Assembly: GCA_964538665.1 (NCBI GenBank)
Contig: CAZIEB010000016.1
Coordinates: 1-18,607 of the forward strand
Direction: 5' to 3'
DNA from: JAPUDQ01 sp964538665
GTDB taxonomy: Bacteria > Patescibacteriota > Saccharimonadia > Saccharimonadales > Saccharimonadaceae
DNA length: 18,607 nt
The notes under the pieces are model-generated. The model was not told where the DNA came from, did no database searches, and was given only the letters and a program-made list of their open reading frames with translations. Positions 1-8,026 of this stretch are shown piece by piece. The translations under genes were made by a program, and so were the position numbers. Each line of letters starts with the position of its first letter. Positions within the stretch are counted from its first letter, which is position 1.

Positions 1-1241
1 TTAATCACCTTTCCAAACCAGATCGCACTCGATCGTGGTGTCCGTTTCATTGTACGATAATCCACTTCGATGAGGCCAAATTTTGGCCATTTTCCGTAGG
101 CCCACTCAAAATTATCAATGAGGCTCCAGTGCATGTAGCCTCGCACATCAACGCCTTTTTTGAGGGAACGATGTATCGCATCGATAGTGTGAGCAATCCA
201 CCATTTGCGGTAGCGGTCATTGGCGTCGGCAACACCGTTTTCGGTAATGATAATTGGTTTTTTGTATCGTTTGTATACCCGCTCGAGCACAAATGAAATA
301 TCATCCGGTTTCATCTCCCAGCCAAGATCTTGAACATATGTTGCTTTGTTTGCAAGTAAGCCACCATGGTAACGGTTTGAGAAATAATAGTTGACGCCAA
401 TCCAGTCCGTATACCGACGCGTGCGATCAAGATACATATAATCTTCGACATACATCACAAACTTCATAAACAGCTTAGTCCTGAGCGCCTTGTCCGCCGC
501 ATAATGATTTGCCATGTTTTTAGTCGTACCAAGTTTGAGCCGAAATTTTTTGCGGCGAGCCATTTTTACGACACGGTTGTGTGCAATTGCGATATTACGA
601 TATGTATAATACCCGAGCAGGAACTTACCTCTCTTTGAAGGTGGCCACTCGCCTTCGTGGAGCCAACCGAACGCCACATATACCTCTGGCTCATTAAACG
701 TACAGACAAGCCGAAACTGAGAGCCAAGCTCCGTAAATACTTTTTCACAAAATCGCACAAAATAGTGAATGTTTTGTCGTTTTTCGAAGCCTCCTTTGTG
801 CGCAAACCATAGCGGGGTTGTCCAGTGGAACATCGTGACCACCGGTGTAATACCACGAGCCTTGAGCGCCGCAAGGTATCGTCGGTAGTGCTCGATCTCC
901 CGTTGGTCCCATTGCCCCATTTCTGGCTCGATCCGAGACCATTCGATACTAAAACGAAATGCGTTCATATTGAGATCGACGAGATGGTCAAAATCTTCTT
1001 CGTAGCGACGATAGTGGTCAACTGCCCTACCCGAAATATAATTGTTTGGGTCGGTCGCATCGCGTTGGATTTCGTTCCAATTCTCGAGACCTTTTAACTT
1101 GGATTTTGCTTGTTTGGCAAGTAGTTTGGCATTTTCAAATTCCCAGACTGACCACTGGTTGTGTGTCCCGCCTTCAACCTGGTGAGCGCTTGTTGCGGCC
1201 CCCCAAAGAAATTTTTTTGGAAATGTGTATTTTTGTGGCAT
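1..1241 (-). CDS. Family 1 glycoside hydrolase (beta-glucosidase-like), 3' end cut by window edge
   Basis: Retaining beta-glycosidase of family GH1, which hydrolyses beta-linked glucosides, galactosides or related sugars; the exact substrate cannot be told. About 413 residues are visible. The N-terminus has the GH1 opening (FLWGAATSAHQVEG, residues 11-24). The acid/base glutamate is E184 in TFNEP and the nucleophile is E334 in IITENG. The C-terminus carries the family signature WSLIDNFEWAYG followed by KFGLIEVDY. The reading frame is still open at base 1, so only a few residues are missing. The ATG at 1241 is supported by the GH1 N-terminal match and by a perfect TATAAT eight bases upstream, implying a leaderless message. 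No signal peptide is visible, so the enzyme is probably cytoplasmic. It is divergent from the LssY_C gene. Family certain; specificity unknown. Confidence 0.95.
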   Translation of the reverse strand, partial: MPQKYTFPKKFLWGAATSAHQVEGGTHNQWSVWEFENAKLLAKQAKSKLKGLENWNEIQRDATDPNNYISGRAVDHYRRYEEDFDHLVDLNMNAFRFSIEWSRIEPEMGQWDQREIEHYRRYLAALKARGITPVVTMFHWTTPLWFAHKGGFEKRQNIHYFVRFCEKVFTELGSQFRLVCTFNEPEVYVAFGWLHEGEWPPSKRGKFLLGYYTYRNIAIAHNRVVKMARRKKFRLKLGTTKNMANHYAADKALRTKLFMKFVMYVEDYMYLDRTRRYTDWIGVNYYFSNRYHGGLLANKATYVQDLGWEMKPDDISFVLERVYKRYKKPIIITENGVADANDRYRKWWIAHTIDAIHRSLKKGVDVRGYMHWSLIDNFEWAYGKWPKFGLIEVDYRTMKRTPRSSAIWFGKVI

Positions 1242-1249
1242 TTTGATTC

Positions 1250-1278
1250 ATTATACTCTTTCCTCAGATGCGCTACAA
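1250..1278 (-). promoter_or_regulatory. Promoter of the GH1 gene, leaderless type
   Basis: The minus strand reads TTGTAG, 17 bases, TATAAT (1255-1250), then eight bases to the ATG at 1241. The expected transcription start falls on or next to the ATG. The -35 half overlaps the -10 box of the divergent promoter. Confidence 0.65.
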
Positions 1279-1279
1279 T
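1251..1279 (+). promoter_or_regulatory. Promoter of the LssY_C-pheA operon, leaderless type
   Basis: TACAAT at 1274-1279 lies seven bases before the ATG at 1287. At 17 bp spacing the -35 position is TTATAC (1251-1256), a poor match that coincides with the -10 box of the opposite promoter. The two polymerase sites would be mutually exclusive. Confidence 0.5.
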
Positions 1280-1286
1280 GGGAGAG

Positions 1287-2159
1287 ATGTATAGGAAGAT
1301 TCTTCGTTGGGTGTGGCGCGTACTCACAATTGGGCTAATTGTAGGGCTGTCATATGCAACAACGTTTGTCATATTTCCGTTTCTTGATAAGCGATTGCCA
1401 ATTTTTTGGGCTGTGTTGCTCGCGTACGTTGTCGCTGCGTATGGGCTGCTGCCTCTCGTCAGTAGGTTTTGGCAAGTCGTCTTTCGTCCGGACCATATCC
1501 CCCGCTACGTGACGACTCCTGACGGCTGGCCAGCTGATCCCGTCAATATTGCGATTGTTGCAAAAGACCGTCGGCATCTCGAAAAAGCAATGCGCCGTAG
1601 TGGCTGGTACAAAGCCGACAAAGCTACTCTCACACACATAATTCATGAGGCATATGCAATCATCACAAATCAGAATTATCTCACTGCACCGTTTAGTAAT
1701 TTTTATTTATTTGGACGACCATTTGATGTCGGTTTTCAGATGCCTATCGAGGGCAAGTCGTCGCCTCGTCATCGTCATCATGTGCGGTTTTGGCAGCTGC
1801 GTGATGAACCGCACATCGACACCAACAACCACTTTGACTATTGGGTGTATAGATTTAAGCATTTGTTTGGTAAAAAACGCCAGATTTGGATCGGGGCTGC
1901 GATTGAAGACTCGCAGCCGATTGGGTTTCGATGGCGCAATCTTCAAGTCACTCATCACAATTCACATGAGCACACCCGCGAGCGAGACTTTATCATTGAG
2001 AGTTTACGAGACGCTGGCTATGTCAAACGCGTACAACAACTCGAAGATGGTGAGCCGTTTCGTATGCGCTCCCAAAATATTGGTACAAGCTTTGTCGTCG
2101 ACGGAAACATCAAGGTCGTTGAACTCCGCACAAACCTCGCAAGGGATTTGCGTACATGA
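1287..2159 (+). CDS. LssY_C domain membrane protein
   Basis: About 290 residues. Two hydrophobic segments lie near the N-terminus (around VLTIGLIVGLSYATTFVIF and FWAVLLAYVVAAYGLLPLV). They are followed by a soluble domain starting at about DGWPADPVNIAIVAKD with HLEKAMRRSGWYKADKATL, which matches the LssY C-terminal family (PF14067) in my reading. That domain occurs alone or fused to PAP2/DedA-type membrane enzymes, and its biochemical role is not established. The ATG at 1287 is preferred over in-frame starts at 1278 and 1161, because 1278 lies inside the -10 box and 1161 lies inside the opposing GH1 gene. The stop overlaps the pheA start (ATGA), so translation is coupled. Family assignment rests on recalled motifs, not a profile search. 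Confidence 0.75.
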   Translation: MYRKILRWVWRVLTIGLIVGLSYATTFVIFPFLDKRLPIFWAVLLAYVVAAYGLLPLVSRFWQVVFRPDHIPRYVTTPDGWPADPVNIAIVAKDRRHLEKAMRRSGWYKADKATLTHIIHEAYAIITNQNYLTAPFSNFYLFGRPFDVGFQMPIEGKSSPRHRHHVRFWQLRDEPHIDTNNHFDYWVYRFKHLFGKKRQIWIGAAIEDSQPIGFRWRNLQVTHHNSHEHTRERDFIIESLRDAGYVKRVQQLEDGEPFRMRSQNIGTSFVVDGNIKVVELRTNLARDLRT

Positions 2160-2977
2160 TAAAAATCGCAATTCAAGGCCAAGCCGGCTCGTTTCACGAT
2201 GAAGTGGCACAAACGTGGTTTGGGGATTACACAAGACTATCTTGCGATACCTTCCATGAAGTATTTGCTGCACTCGATACGGATAAAGCCTCTGCGGCAG
2301 TTGTTGCAATCGAAAACACGCTGTATGGCAGTATCGCCGATGTGTATGATTTGTTGCTACAGCACCCGTACAAAATTGCTGGCGAGGTGGTGCTGCATGT
2401 CCATCAGCAATTAATCGCCTGCTCAAAAGATGTACGCCCTGCACAACTCACTGAGATTTATTCTCACCCGGTTGCGCTCAACCAATGCCGAGAATGGCTC
2501 GAGACACATGCACCGCAGGCCCGACTCATCGAACATCACGATACAGCAGGAGCCGTCGAATACATCAAACAGCTCAACTCGCGAAGTGTTGGCGCCATAG
2601 CCTCTTCGCACGCAGCGCAACTACACAAATTACCAATCACTGCACAGGATATAGAAGATGAAAAAACAAACCTCACTCGATTCGTGATTATCGACACAAA
2701 TTCTCAGGCAAAAGATAAGCCAAACAAAGCTTCACTGGTGCTTACTACAGATCACGCTTCGGGTGCTCTGTACAAAGCCCTCGAAGTATTTGCTCAAAAC
2801 GATGCAAATTTGACAAAACTGCAGTCCCGACCGATTCGTGGCAGTTCTTTCCGCTATCATTTTTTTATCGATGCCGAATGCGAACGAAAATCCCTGACGC
2901 AAATTTGTGATGAGCTACGTGCACTTGACTATGCCGTGACGCTACTCGGTCATTACCGGGCCGCAGATATGCCGTAA
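2156..2977 (+). CDS. pheA: Prephenate dehydratase with ACT domain
   Basis: Catalyses decarboxylation and dehydration of prephenate to phenylpyruvate, the committed step of phenylalanine synthesis. The protein is 273 residues, the usual length of a monofunctional enzyme. It has the PDT catalytic domain at about 1-180, opening IAIQGQAGSFHDE, with AIENTLYGSI and the catalytic TRF motif at 174-176 (TNLTRFVI). An ACT regulatory domain follows, with GAL at 203-205 and LQSRP at 222-226 (ESRP in most homologues), which normally binds phenylalanine. It overlaps the LssY_C stop by 4 bp. No other aromatic pathway gene is in the window. It is convergent with the helicase gene; their stops would be only a few bases apart if the gap artefact is removed. 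Confidence 0.95.
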   Translation: MIKIAIQGQAGSFHDEVAQTWFGDYTRLSCDTFHEVFAALDTDKASAAVVAIENTLYGSIADVYDLLLQHPYKIAGEVVLHVHQQLIACSKDVRPAQLTEIYSHPVALNQCREWLETHAPQARLIEHHDTAGAVEYIKQLNSRSVGAIASSHAAQLHKLPITAQDIEDEKTNLTRFVIIDTNSQAKDKPNKASLVLTTDHASGALYKALEVFAQNDANLTKLQSRPIRGSSFRYHFFIDAECERKSLTQICDELRALDYAVTLLGHYRAADMP

Positions 2978-3027
2978 ATCAGCTAAAGCTGTACAGTGTC
3001 TTCACCAAAATGTTTTTGCAGCCTCAA
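2973..3027. repeat. 55-bp contig-end duplicate, left copy
   Basis: These 55 bases are identical to 3128-3182 on the other side of the N run. The left copy contains the pheA stop and the start of what is the helicase 3' end on the other strand. It is best read as the same genomic sequence present at both contig ends. Confidence 0.95.
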
Positions 3028-3127
3028 NNNNNNNNNNNNNNNNNNNNNNNNNNNNNNNNNNNNNNNNNNNNNNNNNNNNNNNNNNNNNNNNNNNNNNNNN
3101 NNNNNNNNNNNNNNNNNNNNNNNNNNN
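3028..3127. other. Assembly gap of exactly 100 N
   Basis: A run of 100 unknown bases is a standard placeholder length. It is flanked by perfect 55-bp duplicates, so the real gap is probably zero and the window about 155 bp too long. Translations across it are meaningless. Confidence 0.95.
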
Positions 3128-3182
3128 CGTAAATCAGCTAAAGCTGTACAGTGTCTTCACCAAAATGTTTTTGCAGCCTCAA
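3128..3182. repeat. 55-bp contig-end duplicate, right copy
   Basis: Exact copy of 2973-3027. It includes the helicase stop codon (TAG, minus strand, 3140-3138) and its last codons. Confidence 0.95.
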
Positions 3183-4664
3183 CACGATTGAGCGCTTGTG
3201 GCGTCCAAGCTTTTTGCTCAGTTCGTCAATGCTCGTGCCGTTTTTGAATCCGAGTTTGAGGCGCTCATCTTGCTCGTGCGTCCAGGGTCTATAAGCATTT
3301 GGATGTTCTTTGCGCATCGACTCGATCTTTTCGGCCCATGAGTTTGATTTTTTATTTTTTTTCTTCCTATTCTCAAGCTCTTGTTTGGCGCGTTTTGTAG
3401 CTTTAGCTCGCAATTTTTCAAACCGCGCGTGATCATCAGCGGCTCGTTTGCGTAGATGTGTATCGATACGCAAAGCTTCCTCACTGACTCGTAGCGCCAT
3501 ACGATTGATGCCAATCAAACTCAGACCATCGAGCCGTTTGACACGACTCAGCGCAACATAGCCCATCCCTTCTACAAACGCCTTCCGCAGGTCGATTCGC
3601 GCTGCATCGAGCGTCATGCCTTGGGATTTGTGCACAGTAATCGCATAGGCGAGCTTGAGCGGAATTTGCGAAATACTTGCCCGCTTAGTGTCGCCGTCAC
3701 GGAGCTCCCAAGTATCGAGGTTCATGTGCACGACCTTACCTGAGTGAAATGTAACAATCGGAAATTTTGTGAGCGAATCAAAATCAGTGACGACGCCGAT
3801 AGACCCATTGACGTATTTTCGTTCCGGACTGTTCTTGATCGCCATGACGAGTGCGCCTTTTTTCAGACGCAGAATTTGTGGCGCAATGCATGCTTTCGAC
3901 AGCGTCGCGACGTAGTTTTCTTTTCCAGTTGTGACCGCCTGATACGTGTGCTCATCACCTTCTAGTTGCGCGAGTTTTTCGTCATTGATACGGTCTACAT
4001 CAATATTTACTGTATGTAGTTGCGTAATCTCGTCGTCAAACTCGTCCGAAATCCGATCAAGCAGCGCCGTCGCATGACGTTGACGAATATCTCCTTGGCG
4101 AAGCGCACTTAGTATTTCGAGCAGCACTTCATCATCTTGCCGATGCTGCTCAGCCAAGTAGCAGACGACGGGGTCTAATTCCTTCCAGGCCTGAGAATTG
4201 ACGACGAACCCACCGTCTTTAGCGTCACGGCGATTGACTGGTGGCAACTGGAAGAAATCACCACACATGATGACCTGAATACCGCCAAACGGCCGATCAT
4301 CATCGCGTACAACTCGCGCAACTCGATCAACCATATCGAGGCGATAGTCGTGTAGCATTGATATTTCATCGATTATGAGTACGTCTGTGTTTTCGATGAT
4401 ATCTCGTCGACCTTTTGTGATGTGTTCGGCAAAATTGGCCGGTAGTTCATCATGAATACCGATACCACTCCATGCGTGAATTGTAGAACCGCCAAGATGT
4501 GTCGCGGCAAGGCCTGTCGTCGCAGAGACGCTGACTTGCTTGCCGTCGTGCTTGGCTTGACGAATAAACTGATTAAGAACGTGCGTTTTGCCCGAGCCAG
4601 CTGGTCCAGTCAAAAACACATGTTCACCACTATGCATAATTTCAAGCGCGAGCTGTTGGTCCAT
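3138..4664 (-). CDS. Pif1/RecD-like SF1B helicase with C-terminal HTH/Myb-like domain
   Basis: ATP-dependent 5'-3' DNA helicase of the Pif1 type, expected to act in replication, recombination or G-quadruplex removal. The protein is 508 residues. Walker A is GPAGSGKT (20-27), Walker B is IIDE (97-100), and GDFFQLPPV is the motif III region. EQHRQ carries the motif IV arginine, and AYAITVHKSQGMTLD plus YVALSRVK are motifs V and VI. After a lysine-rich basic linker (around 425-455) comes a separate domain, PWTHEQDERLKLGF...IDELSKKLGRHKRSIVLRLQKHF, resembling a Myb/SANT or HTH DNA-binding fold. The start is nine bases after the MMPL stop with no clear Shine-Dalgarno site, so translation may depend on the upstream gene. 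The last codons lie inside the right 55-bp duplicate. Confidence 0.92.
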   Translation of the reverse strand: MDQQLALEIMHSGEHVFLTGPAGSGKTHVLNQFIRQAKHDGKQVSVSATTGLAATHLGGSTIHAWSGIGIHDELPANFAEHITKGRRDIIENTDVLIIDEISMLHDYRLDMVDRVARVVRDDDRPFGGIQVIMCGDFFQLPPVNRRDAKDGGFVVNSQAWKELDPVVCYLAEQHRQDDEVLLEILSALRQGDIRQRHATALLDRISDEFDDEITQLHTVNIDVDRINDEKLAQLEGDEHTYQAVTTGKENYVATLSKACIAPQILRLKKGALVMAIKNSPERKYVNGSIGVVTDFDSLTKFPIVTFHSGKVVHMNLDTWELRDGDTKRASISQIPLKLAYAITVHKSQGMTLDAARIDLRKAFVEGMGYVALSRVKRLDGLSLIGINRMALRVSEEALRIDTHLRKRAADDHARFEKLRAKATKRAKQELENRKKKNKKSNSWAEKIESMRKEHPNAYRPWTHEQDERLKLGFKNGTSIDELSKKLGRHKRSIVLRLQKHFGEDTVQL

Positions 4665-4673
4665 TGAGGTCTG

Positions 4674-6998
4674 CTATTTCTTACTCATCAATTTACTTGG
4701 CCACCAGACACCCGAGCCAATATCTTTTATAAGAGCTGGCACGAGCAGTGATCGGACAACAATCGTATCAAGCAGGACCCCAAATGCCACAATAAAGGCG
4801 AGCTGGAACAAGAATAGTATCGGAATCACCGCGAGCGCAGCAAACGTCGCTGCGAGCACTACGCCAGCACTTGTGATAACGCCTCCAGTGACTATCAGAC
4901 CTTTGATAACGCCTTTTTGTGTGCCGAGCTTGAGGGACTCTTCCCTCACCCGCGTCATCAGGAAGATATTGTAATCAATACCGAGCGCGACGAGGAATAC
5001 AAACCCATACAATATTACCGAAGGGTCGGCTCCTGGGAAATTCCACACGTTGTTGAAGAGTAGCGCCGCAACACCAAGGCTAGCGCCAAACGATATCACC
5101 GTCGTGAGCAACAACAATACGGGCGCGAGAATTGATCGAAGCAGCGCCATCAGTATTAGCGTAATCGCGACCAGCACCACCGGTATGATGACTTGCCGAT
5201 CACGAATAGACGCTGTCGTCGTATCCAACTGAACTGCAGTTGTGCCACCCACAAGTGCTGTGGAGTCCACCTCGCGAACTGACTCACGAATCCGGACAAT
5301 TGTATCTTTCGCCTCCTGGGAATCAGGTGCGTCGACAAGTGTTGCTTGTAGCAACACGGCATTATCTACGATTTTTGGCGTTGCATCAGCAAAAGGATAT
5401 GCTTCATCAACAATTGTATCGACTGACGGTAATTGTGCGCGGATCTCATCAAATACTGCGGCCGCACCAAATGGACCTATTTGCTGAGCGAGTACCGACT
5501 CTTCATCGGCGAGCTTTGCAAGGTCTTCGTCAAATTTTGCTTCTACTTCAGTTCGTATTTCGTCACGGATAGATTCGGCTTGTGTGCCTAGCGGCTTTAC
5601 GCCGCTAGGTGAATCATTTGCAGTGACCGCAACAGAATCAATACCGCTATCTTCCTCAAGCACTCTCACCGCATCATCAATCGCAGTATCAGATATGATT
5701 ATCTGAGCAGGACTACCGGAGCCGTCAGGAAAATGACGGTTGAGTATTTCTTGGCCGTCACGTGCTTGAGACTGGCCCAAAATAAGTTGACTTTGCTCAA
5801 CTCCGTCCGCCTTAAGCTGAAGGTAGCCCAGTGAAGCAACCAGCAGCACAACCGTTGTAATTACCCATATTGGTCGTGGGTACTTAGTAACAAAATCACC
5901 AACACGATGCCACAACCCTGTCTGCAATTTTTGTTCATGAGCTTTACGACTCGCAGCATCTGCTTTTGGTCGAGATGGCCAAAAACTTGCCCTACCAAAT
6001 GCATAGAGAATAACCGGCAAAAATGTGAGAGCTGAGAGCATTGCAAATACAATCCCTATCGCCCCTACTGGCCCAAGCGCTTTGTTGGACGCCAGGTCGC
6101 TCAGCAACAGACACAACAGCCCGACGATGACCGTTCCGCCACTTGCGAGGATAGGCTCAAGCGAACCACGAAGTGCGGCGTGTGTCGCATCCCACTTGGA
6201 CGACAGTCGATACAGCTCCTCACGGTAGCGCGCAATATAGAGCAGTGAGTAATCAGTCGCTGCGCCGATCACAAGTATAAACAGTATCCCCTGCACCTGC
6301 CCATTGAGCTGGATGAGCCCAGCATTTGCCAAATTCCAGACCAGCAAGATACTGGCAGTCAACGCAAACAGGCTCGTCATCAGCACGATTATTGGCAGTA
6401 AGACCGAACGATAGACAAATACCAGGATAACGAACACGACAGAGAGCGCCGTCAACAGTAGTATGCCATCGATCCCTGCAAATGCCTTGGTGAGATCCGC
6501 AGCAAAGCCGGCAGGGCCCGTCACGGCATGACTGACGACATCGAGCTCCTGCTCATCTAGGACTACTCTCACTTCTTCGATGACTTCTGCAACCTTTGCT
6601 TCGGTATCGACTTGCGCAATCAGCAGTGCCGCTTTGGTATCTTCTGAAACTATCGCCGGTGAGATTTCCCCAGTAACCCCGTCAATAGCCGTCAAGACGT
6701 CACGCTGCTCGTTGATAAGTGTCTCCTCTGCTTCATCGACCGCACCATCATCAGCCGTAAACACGACTATCGCCGGTATCGAAGACTCGTCTCGAAATTT
6801 TGACAACTGTTCGGTGACTTTTGTCGCCTCGGCACTTTCAGGCAAAAACGCCGCGAGGTCGACATCTGAGACCTCTTCGATTCGTCCAAAATATGGACCA
6901 CCGAGAGCGGCCAGCCCAAACCAAATCGATATAAGTACTGTCGGTATGAGTACCCGTAGCCATGTCGGCACTTTCCACGAAGAACGCTTGTTTTTCAC
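4674..6998 (-). CDS. MMPL/RND-family membrane exporter
   Basis: A 774-residue proton-driven transporter of the MMPL branch of the RND superfamily. These export lipids, siderophores or small hydrophobic molecules; the substrate here is unknown. It has the usual two-fold layout: one TM helix (about 13-35), a large extracytoplasmic loop, five TM helices (about 175-335), then a repeat with TM at about 377-392, a second loop (400-600) and five more helices. Each half holds the Asp-Tyr pair of the proton relay, D249-Y250 (GAATDYSLLYIARYREE) and D675-Y676 (ALGIDYNIFLMTRVREE). The start is GTG, chosen because AGGAG sits six bases upstream and N-terminal residues are basic. A nine-base perfect inverted repeat lies inside the gene (5587-5609). 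Confidence 0.93.
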   Translation of the reverse strand: MKNKRSSWKVPTWLRVLIPTVLISIWFGLAALGGPYFGRIEEVSDVDLAAFLPESAEATKVTEQLSKFRDESSIPAIVVFTADDGAVDEAEETLINEQRDVLTAIDGVTGEISPAIVSEDTKAALLIAQVDTEAKVAEVIEEVRVVLDEQELDVVSHAVTGPAGFAADLTKAFAGIDGILLLTALSVVFVILVFVYRSVLLPIIVLMTSLFALTASILLVWNLANAGLIQLNGQVQGILFILVIGAATDYSLLYIARYREELYRLSSKWDATHAALRGSLEPILASGGTVIVGLLCLLLSDLASNKALGPVGAIGIVFAMLSALTFLPVILYAFGRASFWPSRPKADAASRKAHEQKLQTGLWHRVGDFVTKYPRPIWVITTVVLLVASLGYLQLKADGVEQSQLILGQSQARDGQEILNRHFPDGSGSPAQIIISDTAIDDAVRVLEEDSGIDSVAVTANDSPSGVKPLGTQAESIRDEIRTEVEAKFDEDLAKLADEESVLAQQIGPFGAAAVFDEIRAQLPSVDTIVDEAYPFADATPKIVDNAVLLQATLVDAPDSQEAKDTIVRIRESVREVDSTALVGGTTAVQLDTTTASIRDRQVIIPVVLVAITLILMALLRSILAPVLLLLTTVISFGASLGVAALLFNNVWNFPGADPSVILYGFVFLVALGIDYNIFLMTRVREESLKLGTQKGVIKGLIVTGGVITSAGVVLAATFAALAVIPILFLFQLAFIVAFGVLLDTIVVRSLLVPALIKDIGSGVWWPSKLMSKK
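5587..5609. repeat. Perfect 9-bp GC-rich inverted repeat inside the MMPL gene
   Basis: CCTAGCGGC, five-base spacer TTTAC, GCCGCTAGG. It encodes about residues 464-471 in the second extracytoplasmic loop. It has no terminator T-tract. It may be chance or the trace of a small palindromic element. Confidence 0.6.
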
Positions 6999-7004
6999 TA
7001 TAGA

Positions 7005-7023
7005 CTCCTTTGACTCTAGTATA
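7005..7023 (-). promoter_or_regulatory. Promoter and ribosome binding site of the MMPL gene
   Basis: On the minus strand TATACT (7023-7018) overlaps the upstream end of the short intergenic region. AGGAG (7009-7005) then stands six bases before the GTG. This gives a short leader with a real Shine-Dalgarno site, unlike the leaderless genes in the window. Confidence 0.5.
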
Positions 7024-7025
7024 AG

Positions 7026-7526
7026 CTAGATAGCGCGTGAATCATACGCCCAATGTAGGAGCGCTTGCCGTTGACGACGTCTGCACGTCAGATCTCCAGG
7101 AGCGCAGTGAGCGCGTATCTGTCCAGTGTGACGCGCAATCGCCTTCCAGCGGCCAATTTGTCGCTTGTCTTCTATCGGCACCCTCCTGCCGTAGTAGTAG
7201 CGGCAGTACCACTGAAACCACCCACGCGGATCATCATGATGTATCCATCCTTTACGCTGCCATTCTTCGCGTGACTGACTCGCATCAACCTCAAAAAAAT
7301 TCATCATCGGATCATGGACCTCACTAAGCCGTGCTTGAGTAAACCATTCTAGCGGAAATTCCTCGTGGCGACCCTCAAAATAATGCCCACCGAACACACC
7401 GAGCTCGAGCATTTGCTGCGGCGTCAGATCGGGAGCAAACTCATTATCATAATTTTGACCTATCGGTTGTGTGCATTCGTAGGTATAGTGCTGCAAATCA
7501 TCCTGCACCGTGATGCGTCGTTTCAT
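7026..7526 (-). CDS. Conserved hypothetical protein rich in Trp/Tyr/His
   Basis: 166 residues, no signal peptide or TM segment. I recognise the layout (LELGVFGGHYF, EFPLEWF, GWIHHDDPRGWFQWYCRYYYGRR, RQIGRWKAIARH) as one seen in uncharacterised proteins of many bacteria and some eukaryotes, but I know no assigned function. The pattern of aromatic, Arg and His residues and the basic C-terminus (CRRRQRQ) could suit nucleic-acid binding; this is a guess. The start codon overlaps the stop of the upstream gene (TGATG), so the pair is translationally coupled. The stop lies 28 bases before the MMPL start. Confidence 0.8.
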   Translation of the reverse strand: MKRRITVQDDLQHYTYECTQPIGQNYDNEFAPDLTPQQMLELGVFGGHYFEGRHEEFPLEWFTQARLSEVHDPMMNFFEVDASQSREEWQRKGWIHHDDPRGWFQWYCRYYYGRRVPIEDKRQIGRWKAIARHTGQIRAHCAPGDLTCRRRQRQALLHWAYDSRAI

Positions 7527-8008
7527 CAGACGTCTCGAATTGGACGTATCAGACGAAGCTCTTTGACTTCGCTCTCACCGTCACCCTTGACCTGGTACAG
7601 TATTTGATGATCGGCACAAAAGTAATCACCGTTAGGCAATCGGAAATATAATTCCGCCTTGGTATATGAGCGGTTATCAAGTTTGTCGCCTTTGTATATG
7701 TTGAACTCTCTTTCCTGCCCGGGCTGCAAGTGATGGTTGAGCTCTATAGTACTGCCCAGGAATGCAATTTTGTCGATCATCACATCGACTTGACCGCGGT
7801 TGGCTATAGTCGCCCAAACTTCACGATGATCATCACCGTCTTCGTGCCACTCGATTTGCTCGCAGTGAACTTCTGGAATTATTTTGTGTCCTTGCTGCAC
7901 ATATGGATCTGTTTGTGTGGTCTGTTTGCTGTATTTTTGGTTCTTTTCTGAGGGCTGAAAGACCGGCTCGCCCTTGACCATCCGTACCATACCTTGCCAA
8001 AATCCCAT
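7526..8008 (-). CDS. Hypothetical soluble protein with predicted beta-rich domain
   Basis: 160 residues of unknown function. The first 45 residues are polar and look disordered. After that come short alternating beta-like segments (HREVWATIANRGQVDVMIDKIAFLG, HLQPGQEREFNIYKG, YTKAELYFRLPNGDYF), compatible with an Ig-like or C2-like sandwich. The strong Shine-Dalgarno site GGGAGGAG before ATG 8008 fixes the start. It follows the rnk-like gene by 18 bases and overlaps the next gene by one base, so it is mid-operon. No membrane segment seen. Confidence 0.75.
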   Translation of the reverse strand: MGFWQGMVRMVKGEPVFQPSEKNQKYSKQTTQTDPYVQQGHKIIPEVHCEQIEWHEDGDDHREVWATIANRGQVDVMIDKIAFLGSTIELNHHLQPGQEREFNIYKGDKLDNRSYTKAELYFRLPNGDYFCADHQILYQVKGDGESEVKELRLIRPIRDV

Positions 8009-8026
8009 ATGTCTCCTCCCTTTACC

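Noticed and set aside
1161..1286. Longer N-terminus for the LssY_C protein starting at 1161
   Set aside because: It would overlap the GH1 coding region, and its extra residues are not family-like; the promoter at 1274-1279 points to the start at 1287.
2996..3247. Plus-strand open frame running across the N block
   Set aside because: It consists largely of unknown bases and of the duplicated contig end, and it is antisense to the helicase 3' end.
4945..4970. CTGATGA on the minus strand inside the MMPL gene
   Set aside because: No GAAA at the proper place and no helices; chance occurrence.
5240..5572. Open frames on the plus strand opposite the MMPL gene
   Set aside because: Antisense shadows of a well-supported gene with low-complexity Ser/Thr translation and no family match.
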